Notes: generated by a model from the sequence alone, not told the origin. Shown: positions 48,078 to 56,858, counted from the stretch's first letter. The stretch is DNA of 64,000 nucleotides from Chitinophagales bacterium (GCA_023957245.1 JAMLHJ010000002.1:1-64000); one strand, 5' to 3'. Numbers and translations: made by a program.

Positions 48078-48122
48078 TGGCTTGAAAATTGTTATTGAAT
48101 AACAAATGTTCATTGAAATTTA

Positions 48123-48489
48123 GGGGCTGACAGGAATTGACGGGAAGTCGGCAGATGTGTAAGCATGTCGGGCATTGTGCATTTGGCCCGTTATAAGTTA
48201 AGGCATGAAACTTTTTTATATGGCGATAATAATTACGCCCTTGCAGCTTAGTCAAGAAGACTAACCTCAAGTGTCCACCCTTGGTTTTCCTCGTAGCTAC
48301 GGATGTGGGCATCATACATACAGGATCGTTTTTGAGAAGTGGTTATACTCAGAAATTAAACACCAACCTAAGTGGAGGTATTAGGTAAGTAAAAACACCT
48401 AGCTTTCATCGAAAATCAAGTTTTTGCTAAACATGTAGAAAGCCCATAGGCACCTTAGCCGGACGAGGGTTCAAATCCCTCCAGCTCCA
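48123..48489 (+). ncRNA. ssrA: tmRNA
   Basis: The 5' end GGGGCTGACAGGAATTGACG pairs with the 3' CAGCTCC to form the Ala-type acceptor stem, including the G3-U pair recognised by alanyl-tRNA synthetase. The T arm is GAGGG-TTCAAAT-CCCTC at 48465-48482. The tag frame at 48222-48251 reads GDNNYALAA followed by TAG. The 3' CCA is not encoded (the genome reads ACAA after the stem). tmRNA with SmpB frees stalled ribosomes and tags the unfinished protein for proteolysis. The length of about 367 nt is normal. Confidence 0.96.
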
Positions 48490-48689
48490 CAACATATAGC
48501 ACAAGAAGTTGAAATACAATTTTTTGTGTAGTTGTAAAAAAATAGAATAACCTGCAACTTTCAATCATTTTCTAGACTTCGAAAGAAGATTCGCCTTTTT
48601 TCACCTCATTTATCCAGATACTATAGAGATTTCTCGTATGAGACTTTCTTGCTGTGAAGAAAATTGAAGATATTTTTGATAAAATGGAA

Positions 48690-48736
48690 AGATACTTCAT
48701 ACTCTTTCTAAAACGATAGAAAGAATATGAAGGTAT
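48690..48736. terminator. Long hairpin between ssrA and the HIT gene
   Basis: GATACTTCATACTCTTTCTA and the facing TAGAAAGAATATGAAGGTATC are reverse complements apart from one bulge and one mismatch, giving a stem of about 20 bp with a 6-nt loop. It lies between converging transcripts, and AT-rich DNA on both sides would let it act in both directions. The rest of 48490-48767 shows nothing recognisable. Confidence 0.6.
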
Positions 48737-48767
48737 CTACATATTCCGATAAAAAAATAAAAGGAAA

Positions 48768-49160
48768 TTATTTAAAATTAGCTTGGATAGCTGATGCTAT
48801 TTCCTGCATCTTCTCTGCAGGGATTTGTTTGGGTTTGGAAAAATCCAAATCGTAAATAGAATTGATTGGAGATAGGTGTACATGGCAATGTGGCACCTCT
48901 AATCCTATCACTGCAACGCCAATTCTTTTACAAGGAATAGCAGCTTCAATTGCTTTTGCTACTCTTTTTGAAAATAATATAAGACCAGCGAGGGTGTCAT
49001 CATCTAAATCAAAAATATAATCAACTTCTATTTTAGGCACTACTAATACATGTCCAGCTTGAAGAGGTCTGATGTCTAAAAATGCATAATAGCGTTCGTC
49101 CTCAGCCACTTTATAGCTAGGAATTTCTTTGTTGATTATTTTTGAAAAGATACTTGACAT
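48768..49160 (-). CDS. HIT-family nucleotide hydrolase (HINT-like)
   Basis: The 130-residue protein has the histidine triad HCHVHLS (about residues 98-104) and the HINT-type N-terminus SIFSKIINKEIPSYKVAEDERYYAFLDI, followed by GHVLVVPK. HIT proteins hydrolyse purine nucleoside phosphoramidates or related dinucleotides; the physiological substrate is uncertain. It starts 12 bp after greA and is likely transcribed from the greA promoter. Confidence 0.93.
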   Translation of the reverse strand: MSSIFSKIINKEIPSYKVAEDERYYAFLDIRPLQAGHVLVVPKIEVDYIFDLDDDTLAGLILFSKRVAKAIEAAIPCKRIGVAVIGLEVPHCHVHLSPINSIYDLDFSKPKQIPAEKMQEIASAIQANFK

Positions 49161-49172
49161 CCGATTTCAAAA

Positions 49173-49646
49173 TTAAATAGAAATATCCAAAACTTCAAAA
49201 GGAATGATTCCTCCTGGGGTTTCAACATCTACCTTATCTCCTTTTCTTTTACCTAATAAAGATTTACCAATAGGAGATTGTACTGAAATTTTCATTTGTT
49301 TCAAATCTGCTTCTTTTTCAGAAACAAGAGTATATTCAAATTCTCTTTTCAATTTAATATTTCTCACTTTTACTTTTGACAATACAGAAACTTTAGAAGT
49401 ATCTAATTGCGTAGGGTCTATCACTCTGGCTTTGCCAATGGTATCTTGAAGTTTGGAGATACGCAGTTCTAATAAACCTTGAGCTTCTTTGGCTGCATCA
49501 TATTCTGCATTTTCTGAAAGGTCACCTTTTTCTCTTGCCTCAGCAATTGCTTGAGAAGCTTTTGGTCTTTCTTCATTAATGAGCCAATTCAACTCTTCCT
49601 TCAACTTGTCCATCCCTTCTTGGGTTACATAAACAATCTCTGCCAT
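49173..49646 (-). CDS. greA: Transcription elongation factor GreA
   Basis: The 157-residue protein has an N-terminal antiparallel coiled coil (1-75) with the acidic tip between helices (EKGDLSENAEYDAAKE, about 40-55; D and E residues coordinate Mg in the RNA polymerase active site) and a C-terminal FKBP-like domain (ISVQSPIGKSLLGKRKGDKVDVETPGG). GreA enters the secondary channel and stimulates cleavage of backtracked RNA. The leader contains a terminator-like hairpin just after the predicted transcription start, listed separately. The HIT gene follows 12 bp downstream. Confidence 0.97.
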   Translation of the reverse strand: MAEIVYVTQEGMDKLKEELNWLINEERPKASQAIAEAREKGDLSENAEYDAAKEAQGLLELRISKLQDTIGKARVIDPTQLDTSKVSVLSKVKVRNIKLKREFEYTLVSEKEADLKQMKISVQSPIGKSLLGKRKGDKVDVETPGGIIPFEVLDISI

Positions 49647-49659
49647 ACCTTATGGTTTT

Positions 49660-49699
49660 TAATAAAAAAAATGACACGTCCTTGTAATAAGGACGTGCC
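49660..49699 (-). terminator. Terminator-like hairpin in the greA leader
   Basis: On the minus strand GGCACGTCCTT-ATTAC-AAGGACGTGTC forms an 11-bp stem (one G-U) with a 5-nt loop, followed at once by ATTTTTTTTATT. It lies between the greA -7 box (49708-49715) and the greA ATG (49646). It can end the upstream murA-moxR transcript and also stop most transcripts that begin at the greA promoter. Confidence 0.75.
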
Positions 49700-49707
49700 G
49701 ACATTTA

Positions 49708-49738
49708 CAAATTTAGAACTTTATTTTAATAAAAGCAA
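49708..49738 (-). promoter_or_regulatory. greA promoter (-7 and -33 boxes)
   Basis: On the minus strand TTG (49736-49738) and TAAATTTG (49708-49715) are 20 bp apart, an ideal Bacteroidota promoter. Transcription should start near 49700-49702, right at the base of the leader hairpin. Confidence 0.65.
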
Positions 49739-49775
49739 TTCTTTTTGAGAATTAGTACTTTTTAAGAATCTTAGA

Positions 49776-50612
49776 TTAATATCTACGCATCCCCATTTTA
49801 GCCATTCTGAGGAGCAATTCGATGTCTTGTTCGTTTTTGAGTAGAGCACCTAAATAAGGCAATTCATCTTTTGGCGTATGCTCTGTGATTTTTTGATCTC
49901 CAAGTTTCAATAAACGTATCCAATCAATAAATTCACTTGTTGAAGGTTTCTTTTTGACACCTTGAGTTTCACGTATTTGATAAAAAGCCTTCATAGCATC
50001 TGCAACAAGTTCCTGATGAATATTAGGGAAATGTACATCTACGATTTGCTGCATCGTTTCTTTATCTGGGAATCTAATATAATGGAAGAAACATCTCCTT
50101 AAAAAGGCATCTGGAAGTTCCTTCTCATTATTGGAAGTAATGATAATAATAGGACGAAATTTGGCTTTGACAGTTTGATGTAATTCATAACAATAAAACT
50201 CCATTTTGTCCAATTCCAAAAGAAGATCATTGGGAAATTCAATATCTGCTTTGTCAATTTCATCAATTAATAAAACAACTTGTTGCTCTGCTTCAAATGC
50301 ATTCCAAAGAGGACCTTTTACAATATAATTTTTGATATCATTTACTTTCTCATCTCCCAATTGAGAGTCTCTCAAACGTGCGACAGCATCATATTCATAT
50401 AGCCCTTGTTGAGCAGAGGTGGTACTCTTGATATTCCATGAATACATAGGCATATTCAGAGCTTTTGAGATTTCAAATGCTAGCAAAGTTTTTCCTGTGC
50501 CTGGCTCTCCTTTGATAAGGAGTGGTTTTTCTAATGTTACTGCTGCATTGACTGCTATTCTCAAGTCTTCAGATGCTATATATTGTTCTGTTCCAGTAAA
50601 ATTCTTTTTCAT
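49776..50612 (-). CDS. MoxR-type AAA+ ATPase
   Basis: The 278-residue protein has a Walker A GEPGTGKT (about 36-43), Walker B VVLLIDEIDKAD (about 113-124), sensor 1 IITSNNEKELPDAFLRR with the arginine finger, and a small helical lid. It fits the MoxR group, chaperone-like ATPases that often act with VWA-domain proteins in metal insertion or complex assembly. No VWA gene is adjacent here, so the partner is unknown. It lies 8 bp after murA, in the DUF4290-murA-moxR transcript. Confidence 0.9.
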   Translation of the reverse strand: MKKNFTGTEQYIASEDLRIAVNAAVTLEKPLLIKGEPGTGKTLLAFEISKALNMPMYSWNIKSTTSAQQGLYEYDAVARLRDSQLGDEKVNDIKNYIVKGPLWNAFEAEQQVVLLIDEIDKADIEFPNDLLLELDKMEFYCYELHQTVKAKFRPIIIITSNNEKELPDAFLRRCFFHYIRFPDKETMQQIVDVHFPNIHQELVADAMKAFYQIRETQGVKKKPSTSEFIDWIRLLKLGDQKITEHTPKDELPYLGALLKNEQDIELLLRMAKMGMRRY

Positions 50613-50620
50613 TGCTTCTC

Positions 50621-51928
50621 TTATATTCGTGTAATTTGTGCACCTAAGGCATTCAATCGCCCGTCTATATTTTGATATCCTCTTTCTATCTGATGTGTAT
50701 TGGAAATAATACTCTTTCCTTCGGCAGATAAAGCTGCAATAAGAAGAGATACTCCTGCTCTGATATCAGGAGAGGTCATATTAATAGCTCTGAGTGGATA
50801 GCTTCTATCTATTCCAATAACTGTTGCACGGTGAGGGTCACACAAAATAATCTTTGCCCCCATATCTATTAGCTTGTCAACAAAAAATAGTCTGCTCTCA
50901 AACATCTTTTGGTGAATCAATACACTTCCTTTGGCTTGACATGCAGTGACTAATAAAACAGAAAGAATATCTGGTGTCAATCCAGGCCAAGGTGCGTCGT
51001 ATATAGTAAGGATAGAGCCATCGATGAAAGTATCTATTTCATAATGTTCTTGTGCTGGAATGAAAATATCATCTCCTTTATATTCAATTTGAATCCCTAA
51101 TTTTCTGAAAGTATTAGGTATTAAACCCAACATGTCAATTCTACAATTTTTAATTGTAATCTCTGATTGAGTCATTGCAGCAAGACCAATAAACGAACCG
51201 ACTTCTATCATGTCTGGAAGCAAAGTATGTTCTGTTCCTGAAAGCTTTTTTACACCTTCAATTTCAAGTTTATTTGAAGCAATTCCAGTGATTTTTGCGC
51301 CCATTCTATTCAACATTAAGCATAATTGCTGGATATATGGTTCGCAAGCAGCATTATAAAGCGTTGTAACTCCTTCAGCTAATACTGCAGCCATGATGAT
51401 ATTGGCTGTTCCTGTAACAGATGGTTCTTCAAGGTGTATGAATTTACCTCTAAGTTGTTCTGCATATAGCGAATAAAAACTATTGATGCTATCATAATGG
51501 AAGACTGCACCCAATTCTGTAAACCCTTGGAAGTGAGTGTCTAATCTTCTTCTTCCGATTTTGTCACCACCAGGCATAGGCATGTGCGCCTTACCAAATC
51601 GAGTTAATAATGGACCTAATATCATTATCGAACCTCGTAGATGTGCTGCCTTTTGCTTGAACTCTGGTGAAAGAACAATATCTGCATCTACAGCACCTGC
51701 ATTGAAAGTGTATGTGTCAGGTGAGTTTTGAGTCACCTTAACACCCATATTGTTGAGCAATTCTATAAGAACATTGACATCTTTAATATTAGGAATGTTT
51801 TTGATGACAACATCTTCATCTGTAAGCAACACAGCTGAAATAACTTGTAAAGCTTCATTTTTAGCCCCTTGAGGAGTAATGTCTCCTTTCAACTTTTGGC
51901 TACCTATCACTTCAAAAGTATCTTTCAT
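50621..51928 (-). CDS. murA: UDP-N-acetylglucosamine 1-carboxyvinyltransferase, Asp-type
   Basis: The 435-residue enzyme catalyses the first committed step of peptidoglycan synthesis, transferring enolpyruvate from PEP to UDP-GlcNAc. It has QGAKNEALQVISAVLL at the N-terminus (the Lys-Asn pair), the hinge loop HLRGSIMILGPLLTRFGKA and PMPGGDKIGRRRLDTH. In this loop Asp122 replaces the Cys found in most bacteria (Cys115 of E. coli), the residue alkylated by fosfomycin. Asp versions are active and fosfomycin-insensitive. The start is 2 bp after the DUF4290 gene, indicating tight coupling. Confidence 0.96.
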   Translation of the reverse strand: MKDTFEVIGSQKLKGDITPQGAKNEALQVISAVLLTDEDVVIKNIPNIKDVNVLIELLNNMGVKVTQNSPDTYTFNAGAVDADIVLSPEFKQKAAHLRGSIMILGPLLTRFGKAHMPMPGGDKIGRRRLDTHFQGFTELGAVFHYDSINSFYSLYAEQLRGKFIHLEEPSVTGTANIIMAAVLAEGVTTLYNAACEPYIQQLCLMLNRMGAKITGIASNKLEIEGVKKLSGTEHTLLPDMIEVGSFIGLAAMTQSEITIKNCRIDMLGLIPNTFRKLGIQIEYKGDDIFIPAQEHYEIDTFIDGSILTIYDAPWPGLTPDILSVLLVTACQAKGSVLIHQKMFESRLFFVDKLIDMGAKIILCDPHRATVIGIDRSYPLRAINMTSPDIRAGVSLLIAALSAEGKSIISNTHQIERGYQNIDGRLNALGAQITRI

Positions 51929-51930
51929 AG

Positions 51931-52590
51931 CTATCTAAAACGCTTGTTGTTATTGTTTTTGTTGTTTCGATTGCGAGAATAAGAAGCATTGCCTTTACCC
52001 TTGTTCTGCGTATTTCTTCTTTTATTATTTTGAGGATTACCTGTTGGAGCAGTAATTTCTATATGCATATCATCACTGATGACAAGTCCTCCCTTAGAAA
52101 TAGTACGTAAATCTTCTCTGATTAAACTATTGTTGACTTCTTCATTACTCCAATTCTTGTATGCCAATTTCATAAAGTTGGCAATAAGATGTACTAATTC
52201 ATCTTTTTGCTCCTCATCTTTAAAATTGACAGCCTTTTTGATAAGTGTTTCTACATTTTTACCATAATGTTTCATTCTAATATTAGAACGAGGATAAGGT
52301 ATTGGACTAGGAGTAATATTGGCTTCTTCAGCACAAGTAGGAACGTCCTCTGGAATGTCAACATCCAATTCAAAATTAGCCATGATAAGCAATTGACTCC
52401 ATAGCTTTTGTTTGTAATCTTGAGTGTGTTTCAACTGAGGATTAAGCGTTAACATCATTTGTATGATACTTTCTGCAGCTATTTGTCTTTGTGCTTTATC
52501 TTGGATATTTTTTGCAAAATCTACATAGCGCTGAATACTGCGACCATATTCTCTCATAGTGATCGCTTCTCTTCTTGTATTATAATTCAT
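51931..52590 (-). CDS. DUF4290 family protein
   Basis: The 219-residue protein has the family N-terminus (MNYNTRREAITMREYGRSIQRYVDFAK) and a largely helical body to about residue 165. It ends in a basic, Asn/Arg-rich low-complexity tail (KRRNTQNKGKGN...NNKNNNNKRFR) that may bind nucleic acid. The family is restricted to Bacteroidota and characteristically precedes murA, as here (2-bp gap). Its function is not known; the pairing suggests a role linked to cell-wall synthesis or its regulation. Confidence 0.9.
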   Translation of the reverse strand: MNYNTRREAITMREYGRSIQRYVDFAKNIQDKAQRQIAAESIIQMMLTLNPQLKHTQDYKQKLWSQLLIMANFELDVDIPEDVPTCAEEANITPSPIPYPRSNIRMKHYGKNVETLIKKAVNFKDEEQKDELVHLIANFMKLAYKNWSNEEVNNSLIREDLRTISKGGLVISDDMHIEITAPTGNPQNNKRRNTQNKGKGNASYSRNRNNKNNNNKRFR

Positions 52591-52636
52591 ATAGAGAATT
52601 CTTTAACCAATAAAATATTGGATGATTTATATTTCG

Positions 52637-52644
52637 CAAAGATA
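52637..52644 (-). promoter_or_regulatory. -7 box of the DUF4290-murA-moxR operon
   Basis: On the minus strand this reads TATCTTTG, an exact consensus match 46 bp before the DUF4290 start codon. The -33 region lies in the end of the upstream uvrD gene and is not convincing. Confidence 0.5.
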
Positions 52645-52662
52645 TAATTTTCCTTTTCCAAA

Positions 52663-54987
52663 TTAACTATTTATAATCTGTAGCTTGGCAAATTTTAACA
52701 TGATTTTCTTTGTTCCATGACCTTCAAAGAAAATAGTCGCCATGATATTATCTCCTTTGCCTTCCAATTCCTTTACTAAACCTTGTTCAAATTTTTCGTG
52801 AAACACAATATCGTTGATTTTAATTTTCCTCAAATCAGAAGATACAAAAGCAGCTTTTCTATTTGCAGAAGATGGTTGTTGTGGTTTATTGATAGGCTCT
52901 TGAGATGGCGAAGTGGATTTCGCTCTTTTTAAATACCAAGGTTTGTTGTCATTGTCTCCTTCTTGCCATTTGTTTGAAAAATTAATAGATTTCTGTTGAA
53001 TAGAAGGGTGGATAGATTTTCCTCCTTGTATATCTAAATTATTCAAGCCAACTTCTTCTATAAATCTACTGATTTCATTATACTGAGTGGAACCAAATTT
53101 GACTCTAGAAGTAGCAAAGGATAAAAATAATCTGTCTTGTGCTCGGGTGATGGCGACATAAAATAATCGTCTTTCTTCTTCCAGCTCATCACGGGTATTT
53201 AAAGAAAGCATTGAAGGGAATAAGTTTTCTTCCAATCCGACAACAAATACGGTTGGGAATTCCAATCCTTTTGATGCATGGATAGTCATCAATTTGACTT
53301 TATTGGGATCTTGGTCTTCCCCATCTTGGTCAGTTAATAGAGAAATCTGTTGAAGATATGCAGCGAGGTCGCTCTCAGGGGCTACTTCATCTTCCTCTAA
53401 TACTTCTTTCTCATTTAAGGTATATGATTTTATACCGTTTAATAACTCTTGAACGTTTTCATATCTGCTTATCCCTTCATTGGATTTATCTAAAAAAAGA
53501 TTTTCTACAAAACCCGTTTGACGACCTATCATATCTGCGATTTCAAATGCATTTTTTGTTTTCAATTGAGCTTGAAAACTTTGAATCATTAATTTGAAAT
53601 TATTTAATATCTGATATGCATTTCTAGTGATTTGAGGAATATTTTCAGGATGTTTGACCATCTCCCAAGTAGAAATATTCATACTAGACGCTCCCACTAT
53701 GACTTTATCTATTGACGTTTGACCAATGCCTTTTGTCAGTCCTAAAACTCGTTTGAGAGCTTCTTCGTCATTGGGATTTATCGTTAATCTGAGATAAGCG
53801 ACAAAGTCTTTGATTTCTTTTCTTTGATAAAATGACATTCCTCCGTAGATTCTATAAGGAATATTCATCCTTCTAAGCGCCTCTTCAAATGCTCTAGATT
53901 GAGAATTGGTACGATATAATATTGCAAAATCTTGATTATTGAGGTGAAATCTCATCTTTTGTTCAAGAATAGACTCTGCAATCATTCTAGCTTCTTCGTT
54001 TTCGTTACCAGCTTTAAATACTTTTATCTTATCGCCTTCTGATTTCTCAGTCCAGATGAGTTTTCTGATTTGATTTTGATTTTTATTAATGACTTCATTG
54101 GCAGCGTGGACAATAAATGGAGTAGAACGGTAATTTTGTTCAAGTTTGAATACTTTCAAATCTGGATAGTCTTTCTCAAAGTTGAGGATATTGGCAATTG
54201 TGGCTCCTCTAAAAGCATAGATACTTTGAGCGTCATCACCTACTACACAAATATTTTCATGTATGGCTGCAAGTTTTCTGACGATAGCATATTGAGCAAA
54301 ATTGGTATCCTGAAACTCATCAATCATCAAATGTGTGAATCTGTTCTGATATTTATAGAGCACTTCTGGAAAAACATCTAAGAGTTCGTAGGTTTTCATC
54401 AGTAAGTCATCAAAGTCCATTGCTCCTGAGGTGAAGAGTCTTCTTTGGTACTTTTCATATAACTTACCAATGAGAGGTCGCCCCATCTGCTCATCTTCTG
54501 TGACTAGGTCTGCATTTGCTTGATAATCTTCAGGCCCAATAAGGCTATTTTTTGCGGAAGATATTCTGAAATAGACATTCGAGGCTTTATATATTTTGTC
54601 ATTTAGCCCTTCTTCTTTAATGATACTTTTCAAAAGACTCTTGGCATCATCTGTATCGTAAATGGTAAAATTGCTAGGATATCCTAACTTATTGGCTTCC
54701 ATTCTTAATATTCTCGCAAAGACTGAATGGAAAGTTCCCATAAAAAGATTTTTAGCCTCGCTTCCTACAATGTGCTGAATTCTTTCACGCATTTCAGCAG
54801 CAGCTTTATTTGTAAAGGTCAGCGAAAGAATCCTGAAAGGATCTATACCTTTCTGAATCAAATAAGCCATTCGATAGGTCAAAACCCTTGTTTTCCCTGA
54901 ACCTGGACCAGCAATAATCATTATGGGTCCATCTATTGTACTTACCGCTTGACCTTGAACATCATTGAGTTCTTTCAGAATATCCAT
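52663..54987 (-). CDS. UvrD/PcrA-type DNA helicase
   Basis: The 774-residue SF1A helicase has all expected motifs: Q motif LNDVQGQAV, motif I AGPGSGKT (about 26-33), Ia TFTNKAAAEMRERI, II DEFQDTN (about 225), III VGDDAQSIYAFRGA, IV QNYRS, V TIHASKGLEFPTVFVVGLEE and VI YVAITRAQDRLFL. A C-terminal Tudor-like segment (SDLRKIKINDIVFHEKFEQGLVKELEGKGDNIMATI) is typical of PcrA and contacts RNA polymerase. It unwinds DNA in nucleotide-excision and mismatch repair and removes RecA. The assignment as uvrD or pcrA is a naming choice. Its promoter leaves almost no leader. Confidence 0.95.
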   Translation of the reverse strand: MDILKELNDVQGQAVSTIDGPIMIIAGPGSGKTRVLTYRMAYLIQKGIDPFRILSLTFTNKAAAEMRERIQHIVGSEAKNLFMGTFHSVFARILRMEANKLGYPSNFTIYDTDDAKSLLKSIIKEEGLNDKIYKASNVYFRISSAKNSLIGPEDYQANADLVTEDEQMGRPLIGKLYEKYQRRLFTSGAMDFDDLLMKTYELLDVFPEVLYKYQNRFTHLMIDEFQDTNFAQYAIVRKLAAIHENICVVGDDAQSIYAFRGATIANILNFEKDYPDLKVFKLEQNYRSTPFIVHAANEVINKNQNQIRKLIWTEKSEGDKIKVFKAGNENEEARMIAESILEQKMRFHLNNQDFAILYRTNSQSRAFEEALRRMNIPYRIYGGMSFYQRKEIKDFVAYLRLTINPNDEEALKRVLGLTKGIGQTSIDKVIVGASSMNISTWEMVKHPENIPQITRNAYQILNNFKLMIQSFQAQLKTKNAFEIADMIGRQTGFVENLFLDKSNEGISRYENVQELLNGIKSYTLNEKEVLEEDEVAPESDLAAYLQQISLLTDQDGEDQDPNKVKLMTIHASKGLEFPTVFVVGLEENLFPSMLSLNTRDELEEERRLFYVAITRAQDRLFLSFATSRVKFGSTQYNEISRFIEEVGLNNLDIQGGKSIHPSIQQKSINFSNKWQEGDNDNKPWYLKRAKSTSPSQEPINKPQQPSSANRKAAFVSSDLRKIKINDIVFHEKFEQGLVKELEGKGDNIMATIFFEGHGTKKIMLKFAKLQIINS

Positions 54988-54991
54988 TTAG

Positions 54992-54999
54992 CAAAGATA
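54992..54999 (-). promoter_or_regulatory. -7 box four bases from the uvrD/pcrA start codon
   Basis: On the minus strand TATCTTTG is followed by CTAA and then the ATG. Transcription would start at or inside the start codon, which implies a leaderless mRNA or a different real start. Confidence 0.5.
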
Positions 55000-55050
55000 C
55001 ATACTATTGAATTTAGTCTATAATCTTTCTTTTTTTTGGATATTTGTAGA

Positions 55051-55698
55051 ATGTTTCAAGAATTAACCAAGGCACTTGAGAAACAACTTTCAAAACCTTT
55101 GCCTGGAGCAATGGCACAGGGCAAAATGCGACCATTTTTGCCAGGATTCCCTAATATTGATATTCCGCCCTCCCCTTTTGCCAAGGAGAGTGCAGTCTTG
55201 GCATTGTTATATCCTATTCAAGACCAACCTCACATTTTGTTGATAGAAAGAAATATATACAAAGGTGCTCATAGTGGTCAGATTAGTTTGCCTGGAGGTA
55301 AATTGGAGAAAAATGAGTCTTATACAGAAGCGGCAGTGAGGGAGACTCTAGAAGAAGTGGGAGTTGACAAAGGTTGTTTTCATGTCATTGGAGAATTGTC
55401 AAAAGTGTTTGTTGCTGCAAGCAATTTTAATATTCAACCGATTGTTGCTATTGCAGATTGTCCGATTATTACTCATCCTGATTCAAGAGAAGTGGCACAA
55501 ATCTTAGAAACACCCTTTCAATTATTTTTTGAACAGAATAGTAGAAAAGAAAAGTTGATTAAAAGTACGATGGGCATGGAGTTAATGGCGCCCTATTTTG
55601 ATGTTCATAATAAAACGCTTTGGGGTGCAACAGCCATGATTCTAAGTGAATTGATAGAAGTTACCCAATTGTCCCCACAAAATATTTTGAAGTATTAA
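55051..55698 (+). CDS. Nudix hydrolase, probable CoA pyrophosphatase
   Basis: The 215-residue protein starts at the ATG at 55051 (an in-frame TTG lies 15 bp upstream). It contains the CoA-pyrophosphatase signature (LLIERN..KGAHSGQISLPGGKLE) overlapping the Nudix box G-x5-E-x7-R-E-T-x-E-E-x-G (GGKLEKNESYTEAAVRETLEEVG, about 88-110), whose Glu residues bind Mg. Such enzymes cleave CoA and acyl-CoA to phosphopantetheine and 3',5'-ADP. It diverges from uvrD/pcrA and converges on the WecA-like gene with only 5 bp between stop codons. Confidence 0.88.
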   Translation: MFQELTKALEKQLSKPLPGAMAQGKMRPFLPGFPNIDIPPSPFAKESAVLALLYPIQDQPHILLIERNIYKGAHSGQISLPGGKLEKNESYTEAAVRETLEEVGVDKGCFHVIGELSKVFVAASNFNIQPIVAIADCPIITHPDSREVAQILETPFQLFFEQNSRKEKLIKSTMGMELMAPYFDVHNKTLWGATAMILSELIEVTQLSPQNILKY

Positions 55699-55703
55699 AC
55701 GCT

Positions 55704-56813
55704 TTAGGATTTAACTAAAGGTTCTTTCTGAGAAGAGATCGTAGAAGATGTTTTCTTTGACGGTTTTATGCTATATAGAGCAAATGATAACAATCCTGCA
55801 GCTATAAATATCAAAGGAATTAATATGGCATTTCGTAGAAATTGTGTGTAATAAACTATAACAACAAATGCAATATTGACTGATACAAGAATTGCACTAG
55901 TTTGTTCATGTGTAAATCCTAAGTCTAATAATTTATGATGATGATGAGTTCTGTCAGCATCGAAAGGAGATCGTCCATTTAATATCCTTACTGTAAATAC
56001 TTTAAGGGTGTCAAAAATCGGAATGATAAGTATTGCTATCGCTAATGCTGGTCCAGATACAACACGAAAAGGTTCGTTCGTATGAACATATAGTACATCT
56101 GCACTTTTTTCAATGAATATTATAATCAGTACTGCTGTTAATAAACCAATAGATAGACTACCTGAGTCTCCAAGAAATATTCTTGCAGGTGTATAGTTAT
56201 ATTTTAGAAAGACTATGATTGAACCAATGATACTTGCTGCCATGATTGCATAATCATAAAATCCATGAATATAAAACCATAAGGCAAAAGTTCCCATAGC
56301 AACAAGTGTAACTCCTCCAGCCAACCAGTTGACTCCATCTATGAGGTTAAAGGCATTGATGATAAACACTATTGTTACAATTGAAAATACAACACTAACA
56401 ATATAAGGCAAGTGAGAAATGCCAAAAATACCATAGAAACTAGTCAGTCTTACTCCTCCAATCAAAACGATTAAACTTGCAGCTAAAAATTGTCCCCCAA
56501 ATTTTTTGTGAGGTGTTAAATCAACAATGTCATCTTTCGCTCCAATCATAAAGATGAAACAAAGAGCCGCAATGATATACTTGACTTCTTTTTCAGAAAA
56601 ATCTCCAGCGATACAATATGAAATGACAAATGCTCCAAAAACTGCAAACCCTCCTAGATTGGGGACTTTCCCTTTATGTGATTTTCTAGGATTGGTTTCA
56701 TCATATAAGTCGATGTATTCTGCTATTCCTAGTAAACTAGGTATTGCTATTATTGTAAATGCTATAGATAATATAGCTGCTAAAACGATATAAAATAAAG
56801 GTTGTTCAAACAT
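55704..56813 (-). CDS. WecA/MraY-like polyprenyl-phosphate sugar-1-phosphate transferase
   Basis: The 369-residue integral membrane protein has about 11 helices and family motifs: DLYDETNPRKSHKGKVPNLGG (cytosolic loop 1), DDIVDLTPHKKF (Asp pair for Mg), NAFNLIDGVNWLAGG, IFLGDSGSLSIG and the C-terminal loop SPFDADRTHHHHKLLDLGF. It attaches a sugar-1-phosphate (GlcNAc or a related sugar) to undecaprenyl phosphate, starting O-antigen or capsule units. The NLIDGVN/HHHHK motifs favour the WecA/TagO type over MraY. A GT4 glycosyltransferase lies 45 bp upstream on the same strand, probably in the same pathway. Confidence 0.92.
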   Translation of the reverse strand: MFEQPLFYIVLAAILSIAFTIIAIPSLLGIAEYIDLYDETNPRKSHKGKVPNLGGFAVFGAFVISYCIAGDFSEKEVKYIIAALCFIFMIGAKDDIVDLTPHKKFGGQFLAASLIVLIGGVRLTSFYGIFGISHLPYIVSVVFSIVTIVFIINAFNLIDGVNWLAGGVTLVAMGTFALWFYIHGFYDYAIMAASIIGSIIVFLKYNYTPARIFLGDSGSLSIGLLTAVLIIIFIEKSADVLYVHTNEPFRVVSGPALAIAILIIPIFDTLKVFTVRILNGRSPFDADRTHHHHKLLDLGFTHEQTSAILVSVNIAFVVIVYYTQFLRNAILIPLIFIAAGLLSFALYSIKPSKKTSSTISSQKEPLVKS

Positions 56814-56858
56814 ATAACCTTTGGGTTACTATTGTAAAAGTAAAAATTATAACAATAT

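Noticed and set aside
47968..48315. Minus-strand ORF of 115 codons over ssrA
   Set aside because: It lies antisense to the tmRNA and the end of the FG-GAP gene and has no recognisable protein features.
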